DNA of 7,154 nt from an uncultured Streptococcus sp. GTDB lineage: Bacteria; Bacillota; Bacilli; Lactobacillales; Aerococcaceae. Below are positions 1-5,937 of the stretch, piece after piece (within the stretch, counting starts at the first letter, position 1; each line of letters opens with the position of its first letter). The stretch lies in the NCBI GenBank assembly GCA_916050055.1, contig CAJZJY010000055.1, forward strand, positions 1 through 7,154, in the 5' to 3' direction. A program made the position numbers and the translations under genes. The notes beneath the pieces were generated by a model. The model saw only the letters and a program-made list of their open reading frames with translations, was not told the origin of the DNA and searched no databases.

Positions 1-343
1 CAATCACCGCATCCGTTAATCCAGATACGAAACGGTCTGCGCTACCTTGAACGCCGACTTCTTGTCCTAGCGCTTTAGTAATCTCCGTATTACGACGTTG
101 GTCAACTACAAACACGAATAAATGTCCGCTAGTCGCCACATAAAGTTGTCCACTCACAGCCGCTAATGCTTTCTTCAACTCTGGGTCCGTCACACTAATA
201 ATCGAATAGGCTTGTAAGTACATGCTTGTTGATGTTCTTTGCGCCACTTCTACTAGTAAATCCACTTCCTCTTTTGTCAGCGGTTGGTCTTTAAACGCAC
301 GAATCGTACGGTGATTTAATTGTGTTTTGATAGTTTCATTCAT
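1..343 (-). CDS. Nitroreductase-family NAD(P)H-dependent FMN oxidoreductase, N-terminal part (cut by window edge)
   Basis: The first 114 codons are visible, starting with ATG at 341-343 on the minus strand. An AGGAG ribosome binding site lies 7 bases upstream (about 351-356). The protein begins MNETIKTQLNHRTIRAF. The HRTIRxF block at residues 11-17 is the N-terminal phosphate/FMN-binding signature of the NfrA/Frp group of nitroreductases, followed by the usual 'KDQPLTKEEVDLLVEVAQRT' helix and an S-x-x-x-QAYSII strand. Family members are soluble flavoenzymes of about 240-250 residues that reduce flavins, quinones or nitro compounds with NAD(P)H, so just over half is missing beyond base 1. It lies downstream of mecA in the same direction, 55 bases away, but a terminator-like hairpin fills most of that gap. 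The exact substrate cannot be read from the sequence. I am confident of the family and not of the subgroup. Confidence 0.85.
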   Translation of the reverse strand, partial: MNETIKTQLNHRTIRAFKDQPLTKEEVDLLVEVAQRTSTSMYLQAYSIISVTDPELKKALAAVSGQLYVATSGHLFVFVVDQRRNTEITKALGQEVGVQGSADRFVSGLTDAVI

Positions 344-365
344 TTTGATTACTCCTTTGTATCAA

Positions 366-393
366 AAAAAGAGTCGACTGCTCAACTCTTTTT
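366..393 (-). terminator. Rho-independent terminator after mecA
   Basis: AAAAAGAGT (366-374) pairs perfectly with ACTCTTTTT (385-393), leaving a 10-base loop in which two more pairs can form. Read on the minus strand the stem runs into seven T residues, the expected form for ending the mecA transcript 6 bases after its stop codon. The plus strand also ends in T-rich sequence, so it could work in both directions. It sits only about 10 bases before the ribosome binding site of the nitroreductase gene. Confidence 0.75.
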
Positions 394-398
394 GGTTT

Positions 399-1082
399 TT
401 AGAAATATTGTTTACCTGTTTCCAAGGCTGCTTCTGGCATAATCACTTCGCCGTATTCTTTTAATACTTCCCATGAAATTCTTGAGAACTCAGCGTACTC
501 GCGGATAAGGGCCATTTTTGAAGCCACTTCTTCTGGTTTTTCTACTTGATGGAAAACATGTAAGAAGTAATGTCTGCTGTAACGGTAAAGAACCGATTGG
601 TCAAATTCGCCTGATGCTTCTTTTGCCATTGAGACAAAATCTTCGAAGTCTTCAAAGACAACTGTTACATCGATTGGTTTCAATGTTGAAGATTTATCTT
701 CCGTATTAATGACTGGTTTTGGAGAAATTTTTCCTTCTTCTTTTTCCTCTTTACGCTTCTTCCCAATACGATCTGTTAGAGAATGTTGAATCGTATCCAC
801 GATATTTCGCACCATACGCTCGTCTGTCGATTCATCTCCCATGTCCACAATACGTGTGACATAGAGTTCTAGACCGTCTGGATTTGGCATGATTTGGAAG
901 CTCAAACCGTCTGAATCTTCGAATTGATTCAAGACGCCCATCTCCTCTAAAATACTATGGAAAAAGCCTTCGATTTCGCCTGGATTTCCAAGTAATTCAG
1001 GTATTGATGTACCACGGTCGATTAGATCTTGGTTCTCGATACGCAACAAGAATGTATCGTCGTTAATGCGTTCCATTTCCAT
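399..1082 (-). CDS. mecA: MecA, adaptor protein for the ClpCP protease
   Basis: MecA proteins bind substrates (ComK in Bacillus, ComX/ComW-type factors in streptococci) and deliver them to ClpC, whose hexamer they also help to assemble; they act in the cytosol. The 227-residue product starts MEMERINDDT, the conserved MecA N-terminus. An N-terminal substrate-binding region extends to about residue 95. A charged, low-complexity linker follows at about 105-130 (KKRKEEKEEGKISPKP), then a C-terminal ClpC-binding domain with the FEDFEDFVSMA segment. Length is normal for the family (about 220-250). I chose ATG at 1080-1082 over an in-frame GTG at 1089-1091. The GTG lies inside the likely ribosome binding site AAGGGGTG (1089-1096), and the ATG gives the family N-terminus with 6-base spacing. 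A terminator follows the stop. The upstream neighbour, an ABC permease gene, is 490 bases away, so mecA probably has its own promoter. Confidence 0.93.
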   Translation of the reverse strand: MEMERINDDTFLLRIENQDLIDRGTSIPELLGNPGEIEGFFHSILEEMGVLNQFEDSDGLSFQIMPNPDGLELYVTRIVDMGDESTDERMVRNIVDTIQHSLTDRIGKKRKEEKEEGKISPKPVINTEDKSSTLKPIDVTVVFEDFEDFVSMAKEASGEFDQSVLYRYSRHYFLHVFHQVEKPEEVASKMALIREYAEFSRISWEVLKEYGEVIMPEAALETGKQYF

Positions 1083-1088
1083 AATATT

Positions 1089-1096
1089 CACCCCTT
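1089..1096 (-). promoter_or_regulatory. Ribosome binding site that decides the mecA start
   Basis: On the minus strand AAGGGGTG is followed by six bases and then ATG at 1082. An in-frame GTG that would add three residues overlaps this site, so the ATG is the better start. Confidence 0.7.
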
Positions 1097-1103
1097 TTTA
1101 CCT

Positions 1104-1133
1104 TATCTATCTATTCTAGACCAAACCTGACAA
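1104..1133 (-). promoter_or_regulatory. Possible mecA promoter
   Basis: On the minus strand TTGTCA (1128-1133) is followed 18 bases later by TAGATA (1104-1109). A second TAGATA lies 14 bases from the -35 (1108-1113). Five of six bases match the -35 consensus and four of six the -10. The segment lies about 20 bases before the mecA start codon, so the leader would be very short. This is inferred from consensus match and position only. Confidence 0.35.
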
Positions 1134-1208
1134 AAATAAAAGAAATACGATTGGAACCCTAATGCAAATTGTTTTGTACTTGGTGCTCTTGAAAAACAGC
1201 TTGGGATA

Positions 1209-1457
1209 GGGCAAATTGAACTTGCGTTCAAATATACTAAAAAGATTACTGCGAATCCCTGCGGATTATTTTTATAATCGCTGTTACGGGGCACCGGTGC
1301 AAGCCTGTAGTCTTGCACCTTCGAAGCTTCAAACGCGGAGTACAGGACTCGTCCTTACTCCGCGTAATTCACATTCGATACGATTCCCCGTTACTGCGAT
1401 TATAAAATCCGCAAGATTCTTCGTAATCTTTTTTTATTTATTTTGTTCAATTTGCCC
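1209..1457. repeat. Long nested imperfect inverted repeat (candidate structured RNA or MITE-like element)
   Basis: The two ends of this 249-base segment are complementary over much of their length. The outer arms are a perfect 13-bp pair: GGGCAAATTGAAC (1209-1221) with GTTCAATTTGCCC (1445-1457). Inside these, 1239-1249 pairs with 1423-1433 (11 bp), 1253-1257 with 1415-1419 (5), 1260-1266 with 1407-1413 (7), 1271-1281 with 1396-1406 (11), 1283-1284 with 1393-1394 (2) and 1286-1291 with 1386-1391 (6), with only small internal loops between them. The 94-base centre holds two separate hairpins: 1296-1303 with 1312-1319 (8 bp, perfect), and 1333-1342 with 1356-1365 (10 bp, perfect), the latter capped by AGGA/TCCT and a CTCG tetraloop. 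TCGAA (1321-1325) can close around the second with TTCGA (1374-1378). No plausible protein is encoded here: the open frames on either strand match nothing I recognise. It lies between a permease gene and mecA and may also end the exporter transcript. Its identity is unknown to me. Confidence 0.85.
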
Positions 1458-1572
1458 CTCCAATCTTTTTAAAGGTGCTAAAACCTTTGTATTTCCCTCT
1501 TATTTTTGGAAGGTGAATAGGATGGAAGTGGCCGCGAAACGACGAGGCTTCTTCTCTTTTTATAAGTAAGGC
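1458..1572. other. Short spacer between the inverted repeat and the permease stop codon
   Basis: It contains a small hairpin, AAAGGT (1471-1476) with ACCTTT (1483-1488), that lacks a proper T-run on either strand. It also contains a 15-codon plus-strand frame (1522-1569) with an upstream AAGGTG. I see no convincing terminator for the permease operon here; the long inverted repeat beyond may serve instead. Confidence 0.4.
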
Positions 1573-2730
1573 TTAGGCTTTGCGGAGGGTGAGGCCGAAT
1601 TGTCTTGTCCGGATATGTTGGATGCTAAAGGCTAGTGCTGCATACAAGATTCCGAATAAGAGGACCATTCCAAGGTTCATGGCATAGCTTGAGAATTCTA
1701 GCGATGGGTTTTCGGTTGCAGTGATGACATAATACACTGGGAAGAATTTCGCGATGCTAATGGCTACTGGATTCAGTAATTCGAGCGGCACGAAAATCCC
1801 TGAGATAAAGGATACTCCCATCCCCACTACCGTACTTGCTGCAGAATAACCATACGTGTTATCCCCGATAATGACCGAGCATAAGAATGCCAGTGCATAG
1901 GCTGTAAGTGCTGACGCGAAAGTGAGCATTAATGCCTTTGGAGCACCCGCACTAATATAGAAGCTTGGTGCCACAATGGCCACGAATAGTAAGTTGATGC
2001 CAACGATTATTCCAACAACTGTTAAACCCCCAAGAAATTTTTCAATCATTACTTGGTTTACACTCTTCATACCGATAATGATTCGTTTAGCGACTTCATC
2101 ATTTTCAAGTAAGGCAAAGATTAATCCAAGCAAGAAGATAAATACTGAGATATAAACGAATGGTGTATACGCAAAGTAGATTTCACCAAATTTTGCATAG
2201 TAATCGTCATCCTTAAGTGTGGCGTCTTTTGAAATGACACTCACGGAGGCTTGCTCGCTTAAAATCTTATTCATATTCTCAACGCTAAAGTTGCCTTGAT
2301 TTTTCAATACAACCGCATAGCGAATATAGGAATTAACGTACTCACGAAGGACATTTCCGTTCAGTGAATTTCCAATTTCCATTTTGACAGCAGATTCCCC
2401 ATTGTTGATTCTTGTATCAACATCCGATGGAATCCAAAGTGCACCATCTACATCATTTCCATAGACAGCTTCTTTCATACTGTTATCGCTATTGGTTGTG
2501 AGTGAGACTTTATGATCTTTTTGAAGCGCGGCAATGAGCGCGTTGATAATTTCGCTACTGCCATCTGATTCGTCTTTAATCAAGACTTTATATTGAGTAT
2601 CTTTGAAACCAGTGACTTCGTTGTTTCCTAGCACTTGAGAAAGGCCCATTGCCATAAAGATGACTAGGAAAATAATCGCATATGATTTTAATCGATAAGC
2701 CAGTTTTAGAAAATATTTATAGACTATCAT
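1573..2730 (-). CDS. ABC-2 type exporter permease, LnrN-like (second permease of the operon)
   Basis: This 385-residue membrane protein has the ABC-2 exporter layout: one N-terminal membrane segment (about 16-32), a large extracytoplasmic domain (about 35-183), then five predicted segments near 186-208, 233-254, 267-288, 298-318 and 351-370. The GIFVPLELLNP stretch around 311-321 is the usual late amphipathic/re-entrant motif of ABC-2 permeases. It starts at ATG 2728-2730, 8 bases after AAGGAG, and overlaps the upstream permease gene by 14 bases, so the two are translationally linked. Together with the other permease and the ATPase it should form an exporter with two non-identical membrane subunits. 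By gene order it corresponds to LnrN of the B. subtilis linearmycin-resistance transporter. The substrate is inferred, not shown. The family call is secure; the LnrN assignment is moderate. Confidence 0.85.
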   Translation of the reverse strand: MIVYKYFLKLAYRLKSYAIIFLVIFMAMGLSQVLGNNEVTGFKDTQYKVLIKDESDGSSEIINALIAALQKDHKVSLTTNSDNSMKEAVYGNDVDGALWIPSDVDTRINNGESAVKMEIGNSLNGNVLREYVNSYIRYAVVLKNQGNFSVENMNKILSEQASVSVISKDATLKDDDYYAKFGEIYFAYTPFVYISVFIFLLGLIFALLENDEVAKRIIIGMKSVNQVMIEKFLGGLTVVGIIVGINLLFVAIVAPSFYISAGAPKALMLTFASALTAYALAFLCSVIIGDNTYGYSAASTVVGMGVSFISGIFVPLELLNPVAISIAKFFPVYYVITATENPSLEFSSYAMNLGMVLLFGILYAALAFSIQHIRTRQFGLTLRKA

Positions 2731-3781
2731 AACGTGTTCTCCTTAATCTCCATAGTGCACATCCTAGAATTGCTAGTGAGTATGCGCCAAGTAATAAATA
2801 GGTTCTACCAAGCTCCGCACTGCCTACAAGGCGATTTAATTGATAAAATCCTGTAACCATTAATGCGACCGGATTAAATTGGTTAAATCCTGGCATAAAG
2901 GTGTTGGCAAATCCTTTCATTGCCGTTCCCATCATTCCCGCAAGTGCTGAAAGGACGAGGTTTGTAATTAACGCGAAGATAATTCTTCCCTGAATGGTTA
3001 GTTTTTGATTAGTTCCAATAAGAAGCCCTGCTGCAATTCCGAATACATTTCCTAGCAACATGAGAAGGAGGCTTCCTGCCCAATCTGCAAATAGATTAAT
3101 TTTCAATACTTGTGTCGTATAGACCAGCATGATTGCGTTTGACGCGATATTGAGTAATAAACCAATCATAAAGCAGTTGATAATGAGTTTTCCTTTGCTA
3201 AATGGGCTGCCCATAATCCGGCGCCCAATTGGCGATAAGTTTCCGTTTAAGTAAGCTGCACAAACGACACCGCTAAACATCGAGTACATCGTGAAGCTGG
3301 CAATCGCTGTGTAAAATAACATCGTCCCTTGACTGACATCGGTTGTCTCCTGCGTCACCCAGCTCTTGTTAAAGTCGATAGATGCTGCGCCTCGTCCAAG
3401 GCTTTGAACCTGTTTAATCTGAGTCGCTACATTTTTCAACACGCTTTGAGGAATCCCCATCGATTGGCTAACTACCACGTCTAAGTTCTTCTCAAGAAAT
3501 CCGTCTGCTTTATCCTCTGTGACGAGTGCTTTCCCTGCTTCCTCTGACTCCACATCAATAATCTCGAAGTAATCTCCGGCTTGTTCAAACACCTGGCGAT
3601 ATGGATTGTCGCCTGTCATGGCAACTCGAACTGTTCCCATGTCTTGATTCATGATCCCTGAAAAGGATACGAAATAGAGTGAAATTAAGATAATCGGATA
3701 GAGTAACACCCAAAACGAGAATGAAAAATCTTTTAAGGCGTCTTTTGATAAATACGTAAATAGCTTTAAGAATGTCTTCAT
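2717..3781 (-). CDS. ABC-2 type exporter permease, LnrM-like (first permease of the operon)
   Basis: The 354-residue product has six predicted membrane segments: one near 22-42, then, after an extracytoplasmic domain (about 43-150), others near 152-178, 197-221, 232-256, 264-288 and 328-345. This is the same 1+5 plan as its partner, though sequence similarity between the two is low by eye. The motif GFNQFNPVALMVTGFYQLN at about 298-316 matches the position of the conserved P-x-x-P/NP region before the last segment in ABC-2 permeases. The ATG overlaps the ATPase stop as ATGA (3778-3781), a clear sign of coupled translation; an AAAGGA lies 11 bases upstream. The C-terminus overlaps the next permease gene. 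It probably pairs with that protein to form the membrane pore of the exporter. LnrM-like by order and architecture; specificity is not readable. Confidence 0.85.
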   Translation of the reverse strand: MKTFLKLFTYLSKDALKDFSFSFWVLLYPIILISLYFVSFSGIMNQDMGTVRVAMTGDNPYRQVFEQAGDYFEIIDVESEEAGKALVTEDKADGFLEKNLDVVVSQSMGIPQSVLKNVATQIKQVQSLGRGAASIDFNKSWVTQETTDVSQGTMLFYTAIASFTMYSMFSGVVCAAYLNGNLSPIGRRIMGSPFSKGKLIINCFMIGLLLNIASNAIMLVYTTQVLKINLFADWAGSLLLMLLGNVFGIAAGLLIGTNQKLTIQGRIIFALITNLVLSALAGMMGTAMKGFANTFMPGFNQFNPVALMVTGFYQLNRLVGSAELGRTYLLLGAYSLAILGCALWRLRRTRYDSL

Positions 3782-4722
3782 GAATCTCGAAGTCCTTTCC
3801 CTGTGTATGCAAGGAACACATCATCTAAGCTTGGCTGTTCACTGTATAAACGAACATAGCTTAAGTTCAATTCTTCTAGAATGTTTGCTACGTGAAGTAA
3901 GTGATTTGTCCCTTGTTCGAAGTTAAATTTCAAATGATCTTTATGATGCTCTAATACAAGAACGTGTGGAATTTGTTTTAAGCGAGCCACTTGTTCTTCA
4001 GTTGGAACGGTTGAAAGTTCCACTTGGATAATTTCAGAAGTCGCGATAGATTTCTTCAATTCTTGCGAAGTTCCTGAAACAATGCTCTTTCCTTTATCCA
4101 TAATCACGATGCGGTCACTTAATCCGTCCACTTCATCTAAGTAGTGAGTTGTATAAATAATCGTGCTTCCTTGTTCATTCAGTTTGCGAATCCCTTCTAA
4201 GATGAACGAACGGCTTTGTGTGTCTACCGCAACAGTTGGTTCATCGAAGAAAATTAAGCTTGGCTTATGCACGATACCGCAAGCGATATTTAAGCGGCGT
4301 TTCAACCCACCACTCAATTTCTTTGGAACAAACTTGCGGAACTCTTGTAGTTCTACAAATTCGATGGCCTCTTGTACATATTGTTTTCGTTGTTTTGCAT
4401 CTGAAACATACAATCCGCAGAAGAAATCAATATTTTCTTCGACTGTTAAATTTTCTAAATACGCTAAATCCTGTGGTACAATCCCGATTTCACGTCGTAC
4501 TTTAGTGGATAACGGGAACTTATTCTCTCCTAAAACGGTTACCTCACCGCTATCAAAGGTTAAGAATCCTAACATACTATTAATCGCTGTTGTCTTCCCA
4601 CAGCCGTTTGGTCCAAGAAGTGCTAAAAGCTCTCCTTTACGAATTTCAATATCAAAATGATTTAATGCCATCAAGTCTTTGTAACGTTTTACAAGACTCT
4701 TTACTTGGATACTATTTTCCAT
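3778..4722 (-). CDS. ABC transporter ATP-binding protein, LnrL-like
   Basis: This is a 314-residue cytoplasmic ATPase that would power the two permeases encoded downstream. All core motifs are visible: Walker A GPNGCGKT (37-44), Q-loop PQD (Gln84), signature LSGGLKRR (136-143), Walker B LIFFDEP (156-162, catalytic Glu161), D-loop VAVD (164-167) and switch His193. The signature has Leu where many ABC ATPases have Gln (LSGGQ); non-Gln signatures followed by KRR are common in drug/antibiotic-exporting ABC-2 ATPases. A C-terminal extension of about 85 residues (230-314) ends in SLDDVFLAYTG, typical of this class. The ATG at 4720-4722 follows GAGGTG by 5 bases. It is first in a three-gene operon whose genes overlap. 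It is divergent from the kinase/regulator pair. The -10 at 4755-4760 and operator-like repeats upstream suggest regulator-dependent transcription. Confidence 0.92.
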   Translation of the reverse strand: MENSIQVKSLVKRYKDLMALNHFDIEIRKGELLALLGPNGCGKTTAINSMLGFLTFDSGEVTVLGENKFPLSTKVRREIGIVPQDLAYLENLTVEENIDFFCGLYVSDAKQRKQYVQEAIEFVELQEFRKFVPKKLSGGLKRRLNIACGIVHKPSLIFFDEPTVAVDTQSRSFILEGIRKLNEQGSTIIYTTHYLDEVDGLSDRIVIMDKGKSIVSGTSQELKKSIATSEIIQVELSTVPTEEQVARLKQIPHVLVLEHHKDHLKFNFEQGTNHLLHVANILEELNLSYVRLYSEQPSLDDVFLAYTGKGLRDS

Positions 4723-4754
4723 GTCCTCACCTCATTAATTGTTTTTACACTCTT

Positions 4755-4783
4755 AGTATATCGACCACGCATGTCACAAACTA
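4755..4783 (-). promoter_or_regulatory. Probable activator-dependent promoter of the ABC exporter operon
   Basis: On the minus strand TATACT (4755-4760) is a good -10. The hexamer 17 bases upstream is TAGTTT (4778-4783), a poor -35. This pattern, with a start near 4748 and operator-like repeats immediately upstream, is what one expects for a promoter that needs a bound activator. It lies 33 bases before the ATPase start codon. Confidence 0.5.
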
Positions 4784-4821
4784 GTGTCAAATGTCGTTAG
4801 TTGTATATGACATTTGTCATA
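4784..4821. promoter_or_regulatory. Tandem operator-like sites, likely for the LuxR-type response regulator
   Basis: TATGACATTTGTCATA (4806-4821) is a perfect 16-bp palindrome. A related site, GTGTCAAATGTCGT (4784-4797), matches one strand of the palindrome core at 11 of 14 positions, and the two centres are 23 bp apart, about two helical turns. A further TGTCA half-site occurs at 4772-4776. Relative to the inferred exporter start near 4748 the centres are about -42 and -65, usual places for NarL-family activators. The regulator encoded next door is the obvious candidate to bind here, but this is inference. Confidence 0.6.
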
Positions 4822-4871
4822 AATAGCTAGATATTTCTCCCTATTTCGGCTAAACTGAAAGAAAGAGCTTT

Positions 4872-4876
4872 GGAGG
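4872..4876 (+). promoter_or_regulatory. Ribosome binding site that decides the kinase start
   Basis: GGAGG is followed 8 bases later by GTG at 4885. Earlier in-frame TTG (4870) and GTG (4876) codons overlap or touch this site, so neither is a likely start. I saw no strong promoter between the palindrome and this site; TAGATA (4828-4833) and TAAACT (4851-4856), 17 bases apart, are the best weak pair. Confidence 0.65.
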
Positions 4877-4884
4877 TGAGAAGT

Positions 4885-5937
4885 GTGCGCACGTTTTTAG
4901 AGAAGTTAATGTTCTTTATTTTGATTAGTATCTATTTAATGGGACAACAAACAGAAGTCTTTACGATATTTTTAGGTCTTTGTATTTTTATTCTTTCTCT
5001 ATCTATAGAAGTGTTTGAAAATAGTTGGATTCAACGCATTTCACTAGTGATATCTGGTGCTTTATGCATCTTCTATCCTGAAACGGGATTGTATCTTTCC
5101 ATTTTCATCATGCATGCTGCCCAACTATTTGGGCTGCCAGGAGCTTTTGCCGGCATCATCCTTTTACTGCGACCAGATTTATTCACATTAATCCTAAGCG
5201 TTATCGGAACGTACGTTATTTTACGTAGTCGCTATGATAAAGAATTCCGTACGAAGAGTCACCATATTCAAGACGACTTAGAGCATGAACGACTTCGCTT
5301 ATTACAAAGGCAACAATTTAGCCAAGAGGAAACCTTGAAGCAAATGGAAGTCGCAACGCTTAAGGAACGTAACCGCATCTCTCACGCCTTGCACGATCAG
5401 ATTGGACATACGCTGAGTGCTTCGATTATGCAACTAGAAGCCTTACAGATTATCACCAATGAACCGGTTGTTGAAAAGAAATTAGAACAAGTTTCTGGCA
5501 TCCTTCAAAACGGGATGGACGAAATCCGAACGACGATTCATCAGCTTTACGATGACTCTTTCCTACTTTCTCAAAAAATGGACGAGATTCTTCACCCTCT
5601 TGAAGAGAAGGCTCAAGTCAATTATCAAAATACGATTTCAGATGAAATTCCAATCGGATTGAAATACGATATTCTTACTATTTGTAAGGAAATGGCAACG
5701 AATTTTATGAAGTATTCAAACGGAAATCAACTGCAATTATTTTTACTAGAACAAAACAACTACTACACGATTCAATATAAAGATAATGGGAATGAGACGA
5801 GTAACGACACCCCGGGAATGGGTCTCACAATGATGAAAGAACTGGTGGAGAAACATAAAGGGATTATGACATTACAAACAAAAAACGGATATGACATCTT
5901 TATCCGTATCCCAAAACAGGAGGTCAAACATGATTAA
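4885..5937 (+). CDS. Sensor histidine kinase, HisKA_3 (DesK/LiaS/LnrJ) type
   Basis: With the GTG start at 4885 the product has 350 residues. The first 115 or so are strongly hydrophobic, with five or six membrane segments (near 5-20, 25-42, 49-64, 67-82 and 86-115) and very short loops, so there is no extracellular sensing domain. The signal is probably felt in or at the membrane. A helical linker (about 117-160) leads into the dimerisation block ERNRISHALHDQIGHTLSA with phospho-acceptor His170. The ATPase domain keeps the N-box in a shortened form (KEMATNFMKYSNG, Asn273), a G1 box DNG (300-302) and G2 box GMGL (311-314). It is transcribed with the response regulator, overlapping it by 8 bases, and divergently from the ABC exporter. 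The layout fits LnrJ of the B. subtilis linearmycin system or a LiaS/VraS-like stress sensor. The family is secure; the ligand is unknown. Confidence 0.9.
   Translation: MRTFLEKLMFFILISIYLMGQQTEVFTIFLGLCIFILSLSIEVFENSWIQRISLVISGALCIFYPETGLYLSIFIMHAAQLFGLPGAFAGIILLLRPDLFTLILSVIGTYVILRSRYDKEFRTKSHHIQDDLEHERLRLLQRQQFSQEETLKQMEVATLKERNRISHALHDQIGHTLSASIMQLEALQIITNEPVVEKKLEQVSGILQNGMDEIRTTIHQLYDDSFLLSQKMDEILHPLEEKAQVNYQNTISDEIPIGLKYDILTICKEMATNFMKYSNGNQLQLFLLEQNNYYTIQYKDNGNETSNDTPGMGLTMMKELVEKHKGIMTLQTKNGYDIFIRIPKQEVKHD

Noticed and set aside
1320..1334. Resemblance of CTTCGAAGCTTCAAAC to part of the pneumococcal boxA repeat
   Set aside because: The similarity is short and from memory, is interrupted, and the rest of the element does not look like BOX. 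GAAGCTTC is itself a palindrome, which explains some of the likeness.
1209..1457. Retron-type msr-msd RNA or group II intron
   Set aside because: No reverse transcriptase gene lies in the window and no intron domain V-like sequence is visible.
1471..1488. Small hairpin AAAGGT/ACCTTT as terminator of the permease operon
   Set aside because: The stem is only 6 bp and on the minus strand it is followed by A residues, not a T-run.
1103..1569. Open frames of 71 codons (minus, 1103-1318) and 117 codons (plus, 1216-1569) in the gene-free stretch
   Set aside because: Both run through the long inverted repeat, have no ribosome binding site at their starts and show no recognisable protein pattern. 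They are by-products of the repeat.
3585..3824. 79-codon minus-strand frame overlapping the ATPase/permease junction
   Set aside because: It is out of frame with two genes that have clear family motifs and a coupled ATGA junction, and no known domain is visible.
4163..4660. 165-codon plus-strand frame opposite the ATPase gene
   Set aside because: It is the antisense shadow of a gene with all ABC ATPase motifs, and no ribosome binding site or family pattern is seen.
4785..4790. Consensus TTGACA on the minus strand as the -35 of the exporter promoter
   Set aside because: It is 24 bases from the TATACT -10, too far for a normal promoter, and the hexamer at 17-base spacing from it does not resemble a -10. 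It is better read as part of an operator site.
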